A stretch of DNA of 64,000 bases from Haloglomus irregulare (GTDB taxonomy: Archaea; Halobacteriota; Halobacteria; Halobacteriales; Haloarculaceae): contig NZ_QMDX01000011.1 of assembly GCF_007421925.1 (NCBI RefSeq), forward strand, positions 1-64,000. The letters run 5' to 3'. Position numbers and translations under genes: made by a program. The notes beneath the pieces were generated by a model. The model made no database searches, was not told where the DNA came from, and was given only the letters and a program-made list of their open reading frames with translations. Shown here piece by piece: positions 7,917 to 17,079 of this stretch (positions are counted from its first letter, which is position 1; each line of letters begins with the position of its first letter).

Positions 7917-8793
7917 TTCAGACTCGGAAACGATTCGGCCACCGGAGAACCTCGCGTCGTTCTTCCTGACTGTTGGCGCGGTGAGCATCGCGTTCTGGGC
8001 CGTGTTCGTGTTCGCGTTCTCCGGAGTCGTCCGGTTCCTGCTCGTCAGCGCCGTGCTCGTGATTGCCGTGTTCAGTATGGTCGTTGGGTGGATACTGAAC
8101 ATGGCCGGCGAGTTCGATGATACCACGACCACGGAGGCAACCGACAGCGACTCGACGGGGACAGAGCAGCTACCGGAGCAGGCCGAGTTAGCACCGCCCG
8201 GAGACAGGGTCCCACTGCCGAAGTTGCTGAACTTCGACCAGGAGTTGAACGAGTTGGCGGAGTATATCGACGCGGACTCACAGCAGTTTCGAACGATATG
8301 GCGTGAGTACGCGAAACTGAAGACGGAAAGCCGGAACCGGCAGACGATCGCGAGTAGCATGCGGTCCGGGGTAAACGGGCTCCGAGCACTGGCGAGTCAG
8401 GCCCAGGAACCGGAAGCCGAGGCGATCGTCGAGGACATCGGGGACCGGCTGTTCGAGTATATCAACGCGGAGCCGGCGGAGAAGTCGAGTGTGACGTCGT
8501 GCGCGTTCTTCGATGAGAGTGGGACCGAGCGGCCGGTGACGGAGCTACAGGAGACCAAAGCACGAGTCCGGGCGTCAGTGCGGAATCGGTCCGACGAGGT
8601 GAAGTTGGACGTCGTGTTCCGGTTTACCGACGGGAACGGTGTCCAGGTCCGGAAGTCCGAGTGCCCGCTCGGGGTCGTGCCACCGGACGCGGAGAAGACA
8701 CTCGACACGAAGGTGTACGTGCCCTCGGTGACCGGCGATGTGGAGGCGTTCGCGGCTGAGGCACAGGACAGTCGGGACGTGCTGGACATGTAA
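7906..8793 (+). CDS. Membrane-anchored hypothetical protein with a C-terminal beta-rich domain
   Basis: The protein is 295 residues from MATDSDSE, a start inside the previous gene's last codons. Two adjacent transmembrane helices occupy about residues 16-65. An acidic Thr/Asp-rich linker follows, then a helical section (LLNFDQELNELAEYID...). The C-terminal 90 residues (TKARVRASVRNRSDEVKLDV...) have the alternating pattern of an Ig-like or CARDB-like fold. I do not recognise the family. Co-expression with the small membrane protein before it suggests a two-component membrane assembly. Confidence 0.65.
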   Translation: MATDSDSETIRPPENLASFFLTVGAVSIAFWAVFVFAFSGVVRFLLVSAVLVIAVFSMVVGWILNMAGEFDDTTTTEATDSDSTGTEQLPEQAELAPPGDRVPLPKLLNFDQELNELAEYIDADSQQFRTIWREYAKLKTESRNRQTIASSMRSGVNGLRALASQAQEPEAEAIVEDIGDRLFEYINAEPAEKSSVTSCAFFDESGTERPVTELQETKARVRASVRNRSDEVKLDVVFRFTDGNGVQVRKSECPLGVVPPDAEKTLDTKVYVPSVTGDVEAFAAEAQDSRDVLDM

Positions 8794-9006
8794 CCGGTGG
8801 CGTTCCACACCGGACGCCGGTCGCGTGACGGTCGCGCCGGCGGGATGGCGGTTCGGAGCGTTCCCACGTTGAGGCTTCTGTTGTCGTCTCCTCGCAGAGG
8901 TCAGGCCGACTGTCGTTTCCCCGCGCCAATCTATACAGGGGTCCCCTCAAACGGCCGTACACGCCGTTTCTGGACCCGCATCTTCCCGCTCGCGGGTAGC
9001 AGAAAG

Positions 9007-9081
9007 TGGGTCGGGGCGGATTCGAACCGCCGGCCTGCTCCGTGTGAAGGAGCCGTCATAACCGGACTAGACCACCGACCC
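9007..9081 (-). tRNA. tRNA-Val (anticodon CAC)
   Basis: The minus strand folds into a full cloverleaf. The 7-bp acceptor stem pairs GGGTCGG with CCGACCC and has discriminator A. There is a D arm, and the anticodon stem GCTCC/GGAGC encloses the loop TTCACAC, giving anticodon CAC for the Val codon GUG. The T arm carries GGTTCGAATCC. No intron is visible and the CCA end is not encoded. A run reading TTTCT follows the 3' end on the transcribed strand. Confidence 0.95.
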
Positions 9082-9107
9082 GCACAGGGAGGATGCGCTG
9101 GCGCGGA

Positions 9108-9115
9108 ACTTAAGA
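9108..9115 (-). promoter_or_regulatory. TATA-like box of the tRNA-Val gene
   Basis: CTTAAG-type sequence (ACTTAAGA) lies about 30 bases before the tRNA 5' end on the minus strand, the right place for an archaeal core promoter. Confidence 0.55.
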
Positions 9116-9454
9116 GTTGCCGATCGGGGCTCGGGACCGGCGGTTCGGATGGGGCCGGTTCGACCCCGTTGGCGGGAGGTTAGCCGCCGGAGGGTCGTTT
9201 TCCAGTTACGGGCGCCTGACAGCGATAATCGTCTATTCCCCCGACTTGTTATGGCGCTAGTAGTAGAAACCGAAGGCGAGTGGGGATACGGGTGGCGTTC
9301 AGCTGTCGGACCCACGCCGGCGGGTCGGGGTCAGTCGTCAGTGGACGGGCGGCCGTATCCCGAGTCGGACGGTCGGACGCGGCGACCTCGCGGCCGCACG
9401 CTCCGCCCGTAACCGGGCGGCTGAACGCCCGTTCCGCGCACGAACGGCCCCGTA
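9116..9454. other. No gene recognised
   Basis: About 340 bases between the tRNA promoter and the acyl-CoA ligase promoter. A short plus-strand frame from 9251 (MALVVETEGEWGYGW...) turns arginine-rich and is not credible as a gene. Confidence 0.45.
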
Positions 9455-9462
9455 GAGTTAAG
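9455..9462 (+). promoter_or_regulatory. TATA-like box of the acyl-CoA ligase gene
   Basis: GAGTTAAG is centred about 28 bases before the ATG at 9486, consistent with a leaderless mRNA. Confidence 0.55.
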
Positions 9463-9485
9463 TTCGGTGAGCGGTACCGACCCGC

Positions 9486-11486
9486 ATGGATTGGCGACAG
9501 GCCGAACTGGAGTACACGGACGAGGTGATCGGGGAGACGACCATCCCCCGTGCGTTCTTCGACGCCGTCGAGCGGCACGGCGACATCGACTGTCAGCTCT
9601 ACAAGGGCGGTATCTACGACCGGTCGCTGGTCTCGGCGGGCATCGTCCCGGCGGCTCCGGACGGAGAGTACGCCCCGCTGTCGTACGAACGGGTCGGGGA
9701 GATCGTCGCGCGGCTGGCCGCCGGCTTCCGCGACCTGGGCGTGGAGGCCGACGACCGCGTCAGTATCTACGCCGACACCCGGATGGAATGGGCTCACGCC
9801 GACATGGCCATCCAGACGGCCGAGGCGGTGGCGACCACCGTCTACACGGAGTCGAGCCCGGAGCAGGTGCAGTACCTCCTCGAGGACCCCGGCTCGATGG
9901 GTGTGGTGGTCGAGAACGCCGACCTGCTGGGCACCCTCGCGGAGGTCGAGGACCGGCTCGGGCTCGGCTTCGTGGTCACGCTCGACGACGTCCCGGACGA
10001 GGTGGCCGAGTCGATCACCGCAGACGTCTGCACGCTCGCGGAGGTGTACCAGCGCGGCGCCGAGGAGTTCGACCGCGAGCAGGTCGAGCGGTGGCTCGAC
10101 CGTCGGGACTGGACCGACCTCTCCTCGCTCGTCTACACCTCCGGGACGACGGGCGACCCGAAGGGGGTGATGCTCCAACATAAGCACTGGCGAACGCTAC
10201 TGAACGCCGTCCGCAAGCGCCTCGGTCCCCGGCCGGACAAGCCCGACGACATGCCCACCTTCGAGGCCGGCAAGACCTCGCTGGCGTTCCTGCCGCTCGC
10301 CCACGCCTTCGAGCGGTCGGGCCACTTCCAGTCGCTCGCTTCGGGCATCACCATCGGCTACGCCGAGTCGCCGGACACCGTCGGGGACGACATCGCGAAG
10401 GTCAAGCCACAGATCGCCAACTCCGTCCCCCGGGTGTACGAGCGCATCTACAACGGGATGCGCGAGGAGGCCAGCGACTCGGCGGTCTCCAAGCGCATCT
10501 TCGAGTGGGCGGTCGAGACCGGCCAGGCGTACGACGACGCCGAGTCGCCGGGCGTCGGCCTGCGGGCGAAGATGCAGCTCGCCGACAAGCTGGTCTTCTC
10601 GAAGGTGCGCGAGGCGCTCGGGGGGAACATCGAGCTGTTCGTCAGCGGCGGCGGCTCCCTCTCAACGGACCTCGCCAAACTCTACCGCGCGATGGGGATC
10701 ACCATCATCGAGGGGTACGGCCTCACCGAAACCGCCCCGGGGCTCGTCTTCAACCCGCCCGAGGAGATCAAGATCGGGACGATGGGGCCGCCGCTGCACG
10801 GCGTCCAGCTCAAGCTCGACCGGGGCGTCGTCTCCCCCGAGCAGGAGGAGGCCGCCGACGGCGAGGTCGGCGAGCTGCTGGCGAAGGGCCCCAACGTGTT
10901 CGAGGGCTACTGGAACAAGCCGGAGAAGACGGAGGCGGCGTTCACCGCGACGGGCTGGTTCCGGACGGGCGACATCGTCGCCCGCGACGAGGACGACTAC
11001 TACTCCTTCGTCGACCGCCGGAAGAACCTCATCGTCCTCGACACGGGCAAGAACGTCGCCCCCGAGCCCATCGAGGACGAGTTCGCCACCTCCGCGCGCA
11101 TCGACCAGATCATGCTCGTCGGCGACGACGAGAAGTTCATCGCCGCGGTCATCGTCCCGAACTTCGAGCAGCTGCGCGACTGGGCGGACGAGGCGGGCAT
11201 CGACCTGCCCGACGACCCCGCGGCGGTCGCGAACGACGAGCGGGTCCGCGAGTGGGTGAGCGAGGAGGTCGAGGCCGTCAACGAGCGGCTCGGCCGCCAC
11301 GAGAGGATCAAGGAGTTCCGGCTCGCGCCGGAGGAGTGGACGGCGGACAACGACGCGCTCACGCCGTCGCTGAAGAAGAAGCGCCGCGTCATCCGCAGCC
11401 GCCACCAGGGGCTCATCGACGAGATCTACGGTCGGGCCGAGCCGGCGGCAGAGACCGGGCCCGGGGCCGCCGCGGACGACGACTGA
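9486..11486 (+). CDS. Long-chain fatty-acid-CoA ligase (AMP-forming)
   Basis: The protein is 666 residues, the usual length for FadD15-type ligases. The ATP/AMP-binding P-loop YTSGTTGDPKG lies at 217-227, GYGLTETAPG (adenine-binding motif) near 410, and GWFRTGDIV with the hinge DRRKNLIVLDTGKNVAP near 500-525. It activates fatty acids with ATP and CoA in the cytoplasm. A lysine-rich end (SLKKKRRVI) carries the expected C-terminal lysines. The gene is monocistronic with its own promoter. Chain-length preference cannot be read from the sequence. With the enoyl-CoA hydratase and acyl-CoA carboxylase further on, it points to fatty-acyl metabolism. Confidence 0.9.
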   Translation: MDWRQAELEYTDEVIGETTIPRAFFDAVERHGDIDCQLYKGGIYDRSLVSAGIVPAAPDGEYAPLSYERVGEIVARLAAGFRDLGVEADDRVSIYADTRMEWAHADMAIQTAEAVATTVYTESSPEQVQYLLEDPGSMGVVVENADLLGTLAEVEDRLGLGFVVTLDDVPDEVAESITADVCTLAEVYQRGAEEFDREQVERWLDRRDWTDLSSLVYTSGTTGDPKGVMLQHKHWRTLLNAVRKRLGPRPDKPDDMPTFEAGKTSLAFLPLAHAFERSGHFQSLASGITIGYAESPDTVGDDIAKVKPQIANSVPRVYERIYNGMREEASDSAVSKRIFEWAVETGQAYDDAESPGVGLRAKMQLADKLVFSKVREALGGNIELFVSGGGSLSTDLAKLYRAMGITIIEGYGLTETAPGLVFNPPEEIKIGTMGPPLHGVQLKLDRGVVSPEQEEAADGEVGELLAKGPNVFEGYWNKPEKTEAAFTATGWFRTGDIVARDEDDYYSFVDRRKNLIVLDTGKNVAPEPIEDEFATSARIDQIMLVGDDEKFIAAVIVPNFEQLRDWADEAGIDLPDDPAAVANDERVREWVSEEVEAVNERLGRHERIKEFRLAPEEWTADNDALTPSLKKKRRVIRSRHQGLIDEIYGRAEPAAETGPGAAADDD

Positions 11487-11543
11487 GGAGGTGTGGGCCC
11501 TCGTCGCCGCCGGGCGCCGCGTGCGCCGCCGAGCCGTTCGGGC

Positions 11544-12080
11544 TCAGTACGTCGGCGACTCCTCGGGGACGCCGTCGCGCTGGTTGACCACGCGAGCGAA
11601 GACGAACAGCGCGTCCGAGAGCCGGTTGAGGTAGGCGACGGCGGTCCCGTTGACGGGTTCGTCCGTCGCCAGCTCCACGGAGCGGCGCTCCGCCCGTCGG
11701 ACGACCGATCGGGCGTGGTGCAGGTGCGCGCCGGGCTCGCTGCCGCCGGGCAGGATGAAACTCTCCAGAGGCTCCAGCTCCTCGTCGAACTCGTCCATCC
11801 ACGCCTCTAGCTCGTCGACGTGCTCGGCCTCCAGGTGGGGGGCGTCCTCGTCGTCCGTGTCCGGGTTGGCGAAGTCCGCCTGGATGATGTGGAGGTGGTT
11901 CTGGATCGTCGAGAGCTTCTCGTCGATGTCGTCGTGGCCGGAGGGCCGGACCATCCCGACGACGGTGTTGGCCTCGTCGACGGTCCCGTACGCCTCGATG
12001 CGGGCGCTGGTCTTGGAGACCCGACTCATATCGCGCAGGTCGGTCATCCCCTCGTCGCCGCGGCCGGTATAGATCTTCAT
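11544..12080 (-). CDS. Cob(I)alamin adenosyltransferase, PduO type
   Basis: The protein is 178 residues and begins MKIYTGRGDEGMTDL, the glycine-rich N-terminal signature of PduO-type ATP:cob(I)alamin adenosyltransferases. The conserved segments EAYGTVDEANTVVG, ILPGG and HHARSVVRRAER, and the end YLNRLSDALFVFARVVN, are all present. It makes adenosylcobalamin, the cofactor of methylmalonyl-CoA mutase; the B12-binding subunit and MeaB chaperone of that mutase lie at 45.6-47.2 kb. The start is confirmed by a TATA box 30 bases upstream. Confidence 0.92.
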   Translation of the reverse strand: MKIYTGRGDEGMTDLRDMSRVSKTSARIEAYGTVDEANTVVGMVRPSGHDDIDEKLSTIQNHLHIIQADFANPDTDDEDAPHLEAEHVDELEAWMDEFDEELEPLESFILPGGSEPGAHLHHARSVVRRAERRSVELATDEPVNGTAVAYLNRLSDALFVFARVVNQRDGVPEESPTY

Positions 12081-12105
12081 CGCTGCCCGAGGATAGGGGC
12101 GGCGG

Positions 12106-12114
12106 CTTCTTATA
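12106..12114 (-). promoter_or_regulatory. TATA box of the adenosyltransferase gene
   Basis: TATAAGAAG on the minus strand is centred about 30 bases before the ATG at 12080. Confidence 0.6.
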
Positions 12115-12197
12115 GACGGGTGACCGGAGCGCGGCGACACACCCGACCGGGGGGCGGTTGCGGGAGGACGGGGAGCGGACGCCGGGTCCGGCGGCGC

Positions 12198-13457
12198 TCA
12201 CCCGGCGAACAGCACCAGCCCGGTCGCGACGCCCGCGCCAAGCGCCGTGGCGGTCGACCAGCCGGCCACGCGGAGGGTGAACCCGCGGTCGGGGGCGGGG
12301 GCCGTGAGCGCGATCTTCACCGCGAGGCTGGCCGCGGTCGCGACCAGGATGCCGACGGCGGCCTTCTCGGGCGGCATCGCGCCGCTGCGGTAGAGCACGA
12401 CCGCGGAGGTCGTCACGCCGGCCGAGGAGACGAGGCCCGCCAGCGCGGCCGTGACGTAGAACCCGGCCGTGCCGAACAGCGAGTCCGCGAGGCTCCCGGC
12501 GATGACGACCAGCAGGAAGAGGAGCCCGAAGCCGAGGGCGTACCGGAGCGTGAACGGCCGGTCGAGCGACACCTCCAGCGAGCCCCCCCGGTCCGCGACC
12601 ACCGCCGCGGCGCCGACGCTCCCGGCCGCGAGGACGGCCAGCGGCACTGCCACGTCGGTCAGAGGTGGCACCGTCGCGCCGAGCGTGAACACGAGCGCGA
12701 TGCCGAGGTTGCGCAGCGCCATCGCCGCGTTCCCGAGGAGGACGGCCGCCACCGCGTACGGGGTCGCGGCGGCGTCCGACCGGACGTGGTCGACCGCGGA
12801 GCCGACGACCGCCGTCGAGGAGGCCAGTCCGCCGAGGAAGCCCGTGACGGCGACGCCTCGGCCGCCGTACAGCCGGACTGCCGCGTAGTTGACGATGCCG
12901 ATGCCGGCCACCGTGACGACCATCGCCCAGACGACGCGTGGCTCGACCGTCACGGTCGCCTCGAGGAGCGTGACCGACCGCTCGCCGGCGGGCAACAGCG
13001 GGTAGACCACGAACCCGATGATGGCGAACTGGGCCGCCGCACGGACCTCCTCGCGGGAGAGCGTCTCGGCCAGCCCGTGGAGTTCGCGCTTGGAGACCAG
13101 CAGCAGGGCGGTGACGACGCCCACGGCGACCGCAATCACCAGTTCACCCGAGCCCGCCAGGGCCCCGACCCCGTAGGCCACGAGCATCGAACTGGAGGTC
13201 GTAAGTGCGAGCCCGTCGCGCTCGCCGAAGACGGCGCGCGCACCGAGGAGGCCCCCCAGTACCACGACCAGCAGCCCTCCCAGCGCCAGTAGCAGCGGCC
13301 GCTCCAACACAACGAAGACGGCGGCCGCGAGGCTGAGCAGGGCGAAGGTCCGCACCCCGGCGGCCTTCTCCGACCGCTCGCGCTCGAAGCCGACGAACAT
13401 CCCGAGCGCCGCCGCCACCGCCAGACGCAACACCGCCCGGGAGAGTTCGTGGTACAT
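12198..13457 (-). CDS. MgtC/SapB-DUF4010 family membrane protein
   Basis: The protein is 419 residues with about a dozen hydrophobic helices. The first quarter has the MgtC signature (AAALGMFVGFERERSEKAAGVRTFALLSLA). The rest matches the DUF4010 part seen in fused proteins (GFLGGLASSTAVVGSAVDH, SSAGVTTSAVVLYRSG). The family sits in the cell membrane. MgtC itself is tied to magnesium limitation and ATP synthase control in bacteria, but the role of the fused archaeal form is unknown. The gene is alone and divergent from the histidine kinase. Confidence 0.85.
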   Translation of the reverse strand: MYHELSRAVLRLAVAAALGMFVGFERERSEKAAGVRTFALLSLAAAVFVVLERPLLLALGGLLVVVLGGLLGARAVFGERDGLALTTSSSMLVAYGVGALAGSGELVIAVAVGVVTALLLVSKRELHGLAETLSREEVRAAAQFAIIGFVVYPLLPAGERSVTLLEATVTVEPRVVWAMVVTVAGIGIVNYAAVRLYGGRGVAVTGFLGGLASSTAVVGSAVDHVRSDAAATPYAVAAVLLGNAAMALRNLGIALVFTLGATVPPLTDVAVPLAVLAAGSVGAAAVVADRGGSLEVSLDRPFTLRYALGFGLLFLLVVIAGSLADSLFGTAGFYVTAALAGLVSSAGVTTSAVVLYRSGAMPPEKAAVGILVATAASLAVKIALTAPAPDRGFTLRVAGWSTATALGAGVATGLVLFAG

Positions 13458-13562
13458 GCCGTCCGGGCTTGACCGTCGGCGTATTTGTCCCTTCGGGCGC
13501 CAGGCCCCCCCGGCGACCGGGGGACCCGCAAACGGTTTCCCCGAGGTGAACGAGGAGCCGAT

Positions 13563-14717
13563 ATGCGACGCCCGCGCGGGCCGTACGGCCCACCGCTCGT
13601 CCTCGGGGCGATCGGGATCGGACTCCTGGGGCTGGGGGTGTGGAACCTCTGGCGGGAGCTGAGCGCGCTCGTCCTCAGGTGGGGGCCGCTGGTCGCGTTC
13701 GGACAGATCACCCTCCCAGCGCTGGTGGTGGTCTACGCGTCGTACCGCCTGCTCGACTCGTCGTTCAACGGCAGCGAGCGGTGGCGCGTCGTCCTGTTCG
13801 GGGTCGCCGGGCTGCTGCTCGTCGGCGGCGGGCTGTACACGACCATCATCGTGCGGTTGGCCGAGGCCCGCGCGGTCGGTGAGCCACAGTACGTCCTCGG
13901 CGTCATGAGTGGTCTCGGGGCGGCGGGCGGGGCGGCGCTGGGGTCGCTCAGCGTCAGGAGCGAGCGGGACGCGCGCCAGGCCGAGCGCGCCCGCGACAAC
14001 TTCGAGCTACTGAACAGCATCATCCGGCACGACGTCCTCAACAGCATGATGATCGTCCAGTCCCGGGCGGAGTTCATCGAGGAGCAGGCCGAGGACGACC
14101 GGGTCCGGGAGTTCGCGGCCACCGTCCTCACCCAGACCTCCGGCGTGGTCGACCAGGTCGAGCGGACCCGGGCCATCCTGCAGGCGCTGCGGACGAACAG
14201 ACCGCGGCTGGAGGCGACGGACCTGCGAGCGACGCTCGAACGCGAGGTGGAGGCGGCCCGGGAGACCTACGACAGGGTGGTCGTCGACCTGGACCTGCCC
14301 GAGGGCCCGCTCCACGTCCGCGCGGACGACCTGCTCGGCGACGTGGTCGGGAACGTCGTCTCGAACGCCGTCGAGCACAACGACGATGCCGAGCCCCACG
14401 TCGAGGTGTCCGCGACCGTCGAGGGACCCGGGGGCGACGAGGTGGTCGAACTGCGTATCGCCGACGACGGCCCCGGTATCGACGACGAACTGAAAGACGC
14501 CGTCTTCCGCCGGGACGGGACCGGCCTCCACGAGGACAGCACCGGCTCGGGCTTCGGGCTGTTCTTCGTCGACACGATGATGGGGAAGTACGGCGGCACC
14601 GTGCGCGTCGAGGACGACGAGCCGCGCGGGTCGGTGTTCGTGCTCCGGTTCGCGGCGGCGGACCCGGCGGCGGAGTCGGGGCAGAGCGTCGCCGACGCCG
14701 TCGAGGTTCCGGCCTGA
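13563..14717 (+). CDS. Membrane sensor histidine kinase
   Basis: The protein is 384 residues. Four hydrophobic segments fill the first 120 residues with no large external domain. A short coiled segment (RSERDARQAERARDNFEL) leads to the phosphoacceptor helix (IIRHDVLNSMMIVQSRAEF) and then the HATPase with an N box (NVVSNAVEHND), DDGPGI and GSGFGLFFVDTMM. The signal is probably sensed within the membrane. The response-regulator gene follows 47 bases later, so they are likely partners. The ATG at 13563 is chosen because upstream codons give an arginine-rich leader. Confidence 0.88.
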   Translation: MRRPRGPYGPPLVLGAIGIGLLGLGVWNLWRELSALVLRWGPLVAFGQITLPALVVVYASYRLLDSSFNGSERWRVVLFGVAGLLLVGGGLYTTIIVRLAEARAVGEPQYVLGVMSGLGAAGGAALGSLSVRSERDARQAERARDNFELLNSIIRHDVLNSMMIVQSRAEFIEEQAEDDRVREFAATVLTQTSGVVDQVERTRAILQALRTNRPRLEATDLRATLEREVEAARETYDRVVVDLDLPEGPLHVRADDLLGDVVGNVVSNAVEHNDDAEPHVEVSATVEGPGGDEVVELRIADDGPGIDDELKDAVFRRDGTGLHEDSTGSGFGLFFVDTMMGKYGGTVRVEDDEPRGSVFVLRFAAADPAAESGQSVADAVEVPA

Positions 14718-14764
14718 CGGTGGCGGCATGAGAGTTTATTCGAGTGGACCCTCATGACCCGGTC

Positions 14765-15379
14765 ATGAGCCAACACGAGGGCGCATCCGACGGGGCCACC
14801 ATCCTGGTCGTGGAGGACGAGGCGGAGCTCCGCCGGACGTACGAGCTGTGGCTGGCGGCGGACTACGAGGTCCGCACGGCCGCGGAGGGTGAGGAGGCCC
14901 TCGGGATGGCCGACGAGAGCGTCGACGTGGTACTGCTCGACCGGATGATGCCGGGGCTGTCGGGCAAGGAGACGCTGACGGAGCTGAAAGAGCGCGGGCT
15001 GGAGGCGAAGTTCGCCATGGTGACCGCCGTCGAACCGGACTTCGACATCATCGAGATGGGGTTCGACGCCTACCTCACCAAGCCGGTCGACGAGGAACGG
15101 CTCCGTGACACCATCCAGAGCCTCCGCTCGCAGGGGGCCTACTCCGACGCGCTCGACGAGTACACCTCGCTGCTCGCGAAGAGGGAGACGCTGAAGGCCC
15201 GCAAGCGCAACGAGGAGCTGGCCGAGAGCGACGCCTTCGCCGAGCTGGAGGCCCGGCTCGCGGAGCTCGAGGCGCGGCTCGAGGACACGGATTCGGGCGC
15301 CGGCGACGACGCCGGGTTCGTCGCGGCGCTCCGGGACATCGACGAGGAAGCAGAGCACACGGGGACCGAGGAGCCGTGA
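14765..15379 (+). CDS. Response regulator with HalX domain
   Basis: The protein is 204 residues. The receiver domain has acidic pocket residues in VVEDE, the phosphoacceptor Asp in VVLLDRMMPG and the Lys in YLTKPVD. A HalX-type helical region follows (LRDTIQSLRSQGAYSDALDEY), with a long coiled coil rich in Glu, Ala and Leu (AELEARLAELEARLED). There is no DNA-binding domain, so output is probably through protein contact. Its neighbours are the kinase upstream and two RecA-fold-like proteins downstream. Confidence 0.88.
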   Translation: MSQHEGASDGATILVVEDEAELRRTYELWLAADYEVRTAAEGEEALGMADESVDVVLLDRMMPGLSGKETLTELKERGLEAKFAMVTAVEPDFDIIEMGFDAYLTKPVDEERLRDTIQSLRSQGAYSDALDEYTSLLAKRETLKARKRNEELAESDAFAELEARLAELEARLEDTDSGAGDDAGFVAALRDIDEEAEHTGTEEP

Positions 15380-15410
15380 TGTCCGGCGGCGTGGGTGAGC
15401 CATACGGGTC

Positions 15411-16052
15411 ATGAGCAGGATCAGCGACGGGGCCGGTGCCCCGTACGACCTGGGTGCGTCGTTTCCCGTCGGCGAGGCGCGGCATCAGCGGCCGGGCCGG
15501 ACGCTCCTGGTGACCGGACCCGCCGCGGTGGCCGAGCGCGCCGCCCTCCGCCTCCTGCTTGCGGGGCACGAGGACGACGAGGGTATCGTCCCCGTCAGCA
15601 CGGACCGGCCGGCGGAGGAGTTACGAGCGGAGTACACCGGCCTGACGGGTGGGACCCCCGACGACCGGCTCGCCGTCATCGACGTCACCGGCCGGTCGGC
15701 CGACGCCACGAACCCGGTCGACCTGGCGGCGCTGGGCCGGGAGCTGAACGAGGCCATCGCCGGAGTGCGGGCCGACCGCGTCCGTGTCGGCCTGCTCTCG
15801 CTGAGCGGGATGCTGAGCCATCTCGACCGGACCGACGTGTTCAAGTTCTGTCACTTCGTCCGGGACCGCATCGGCGACGCCAGCTATCTCGGCATTGCGA
15901 CGCTGGCGACCGACGAGGCCGACGCCGGGACGGTCTCGATGCTGCAGGAGGCGTTCGCCGGCACAATCGAGGTCCGCGAGGACGAGAAAGGGGGGCTGGT
16001 CCGCGTCGTCGGGCTCCCCGACACGCCGGTCACCTGGCACGCCTGGGGTTAG
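15411..16052 (+). CDS. RecA/KaiC-fold-like protein without a P-loop (probably DUF7504)
   Basis: The 213-residue protein keeps the strand/helix order of a RecA or KaiC core (RTLLVTGPAAVAERAALRLL, then RLAVIDVTG, then VRVGLLSLSGMLSHLDRTDVFKF). The Walker A lysine is missing, so it probably does not hydrolyse ATP. It resembles the haloarchaeal DUF7504 family, often placed beside signalling genes. It lies 31 bases after the response regulator and converges on a homologue, with which its stop codon overlaps. Confidence 0.7.
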   Translation: MSRISDGAGAPYDLGASFPVGEARHQRPGRTLLVTGPAAVAERAALRLLLAGHEDDEGIVPVSTDRPAEELRAEYTGLTGGTPDDRLAVIDVTGRSADATNPVDLAALGRELNEAIAGVRADRVRVGLLSLSGMLSHLDRTDVFKFCHFVRDRIGDASYLGIATLATDEADAGTVSMLQEAFAGTIEVREDEKGGLVRVVGLPDTPVTWHAWG

Positions 16053-16672
16053 GCCCGCTCCCAGCCGTCCTCCGACCGCTCGTAGACGCCCTGGAACAGG
16101 CTCCGGATGGTCGAGACCGTCTGCCCGTCGTGGGCCTCGGGGTCCATGTGGAAGACGCTCATCGCGCCGGCGGAGTCGAGCTGCCTGGTCAGCACGTGGA
16201 GGAACTGGAACACGCGCCTGGTGTCCGCGTACTGGAGCATCGTCGTCACCGAGTCGAAGGTGACCACCGTCGGGCGGTGTTCCCAGGCCTTCAGGCACTC
16301 GCTGACACGGATACCCAACCCCGTCAGGTCTCCCGGGTCGGCGACCGACGTCGACCGGAAGTTCGTCTCGGGCGTCTTGTCGACGTGGCTGCCGGCCGTG
16401 TTCTTGCAGCCGACGGCCGCGATCTCCGACGGTGGGGTCAACCACGCCGTCTCCCACGCCGACAGCACCTCCGCCGGCGGTCGCAGCAGCGAGACCGCAA
16501 GCAGGGCCGGCGTTCCGGAGGTCGTCTCCAGCAGTCGCGACACTGCGTTCCCCTCGTTCTCGACGGCGGGACCGAGCAGCAGCAGGTTTGCGGGGGCCTG
16601 CTCGACGAAGGACGACGTGGTGGCCGGCTCGTCGTTACCAGCCCCGCTGTCCATGGGTCCCGCGCTGGTCAC
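16049..16672 (-). CDS. RecA/KaiC-fold-like protein, homologue of the preceding gene
   Basis: The protein is 207 residues from a GTG. It shares the plan of the convergent neighbour: LLLLGPAVENEGNAVSRLL in place of a P-loop, then VVTFDSVTTMLQYADTRRVFQFLHVL matching the neighbour's LLSLSGMLSHLDRTDVFKFCHF. The GTG at 16672 is preferred over an ATG at 16654 because a TTTAAA box lies 27 bases upstream. The two genes end on overlapping stop codons (TTAG). They are diverged duplicates or paired subunits, possibly reading out the neighbouring two-component system. Confidence 0.7.
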   Translation of the reverse strand: MTSAGPMDSGAGNDEPATTSSFVEQAPANLLLLGPAVENEGNAVSRLLETTSGTPALLAVSLLRPPAEVLSAWETAWLTPPSEIAAVGCKNTAGSHVDKTPETNFRSTSVADPGDLTGLGIRVSECLKAWEHRPTVVTFDSVTTMLQYADTRRVFQFLHVLTRQLDSAGAMSVFHMDPEAHDGQTVSTIRSLFQGVYERSEDGWERA

Positions 16673-16696
16673 ATCGTCTCATAACATGCCCAGATC

Positions 16697-16702
16697 TTTA
16701 AA
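16697..16702 (-). promoter_or_regulatory. TATA box of the convergent RecA-fold-like gene
   Basis: TTTAAA sits about 27 bases before the GTG at 16672 on the minus strand. Confidence 0.6.
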
Positions 16703-17079
16703 CGACTCACATCGGCTTCAGGCCCTGATAACGGTGTCACTCCGACGGCACCGCCGTGTGGGGTCGCCAGCACCGCCCACACGGTCGGATCCCCCGGCGG
16801 ATTCGGCCCCACCGATGTTCGCGATGGTCCGTCAGGGGGAGACCGACGCCCCACGCTCGGAGGTCCGCGACGGCTACGAGCCGGTATTGGGGCGTGACGC
16901 CGGGAGGACGGGCGCGGACTGACCCGGCGGGCCCGCCCTCGCAGGCGCTCTCGACCCGAGTCGAGGGCGTGGTTCTCCCTACCGGACGAGTATTCACGTC
17001 GAGTCACAAACCCCGGGTGGATCCCGTCCGCTCCCGGATCGTTCGCCACACGGAACGGGAGCGGGCCGCGTTCGCCGGT
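16703..17079. other. No gene recognised
   Basis: About 380 bases of high-GC sequence. Open frames on both strands are short and lack motifs or promoters. Confidence 0.5.

Noticed and set aside
9251-9412. Short plus-strand frame MALVVETEGEWGYGW
   Set aside because: It becomes Arg/Gly-rich within 20 codons and has no motif or promoter.
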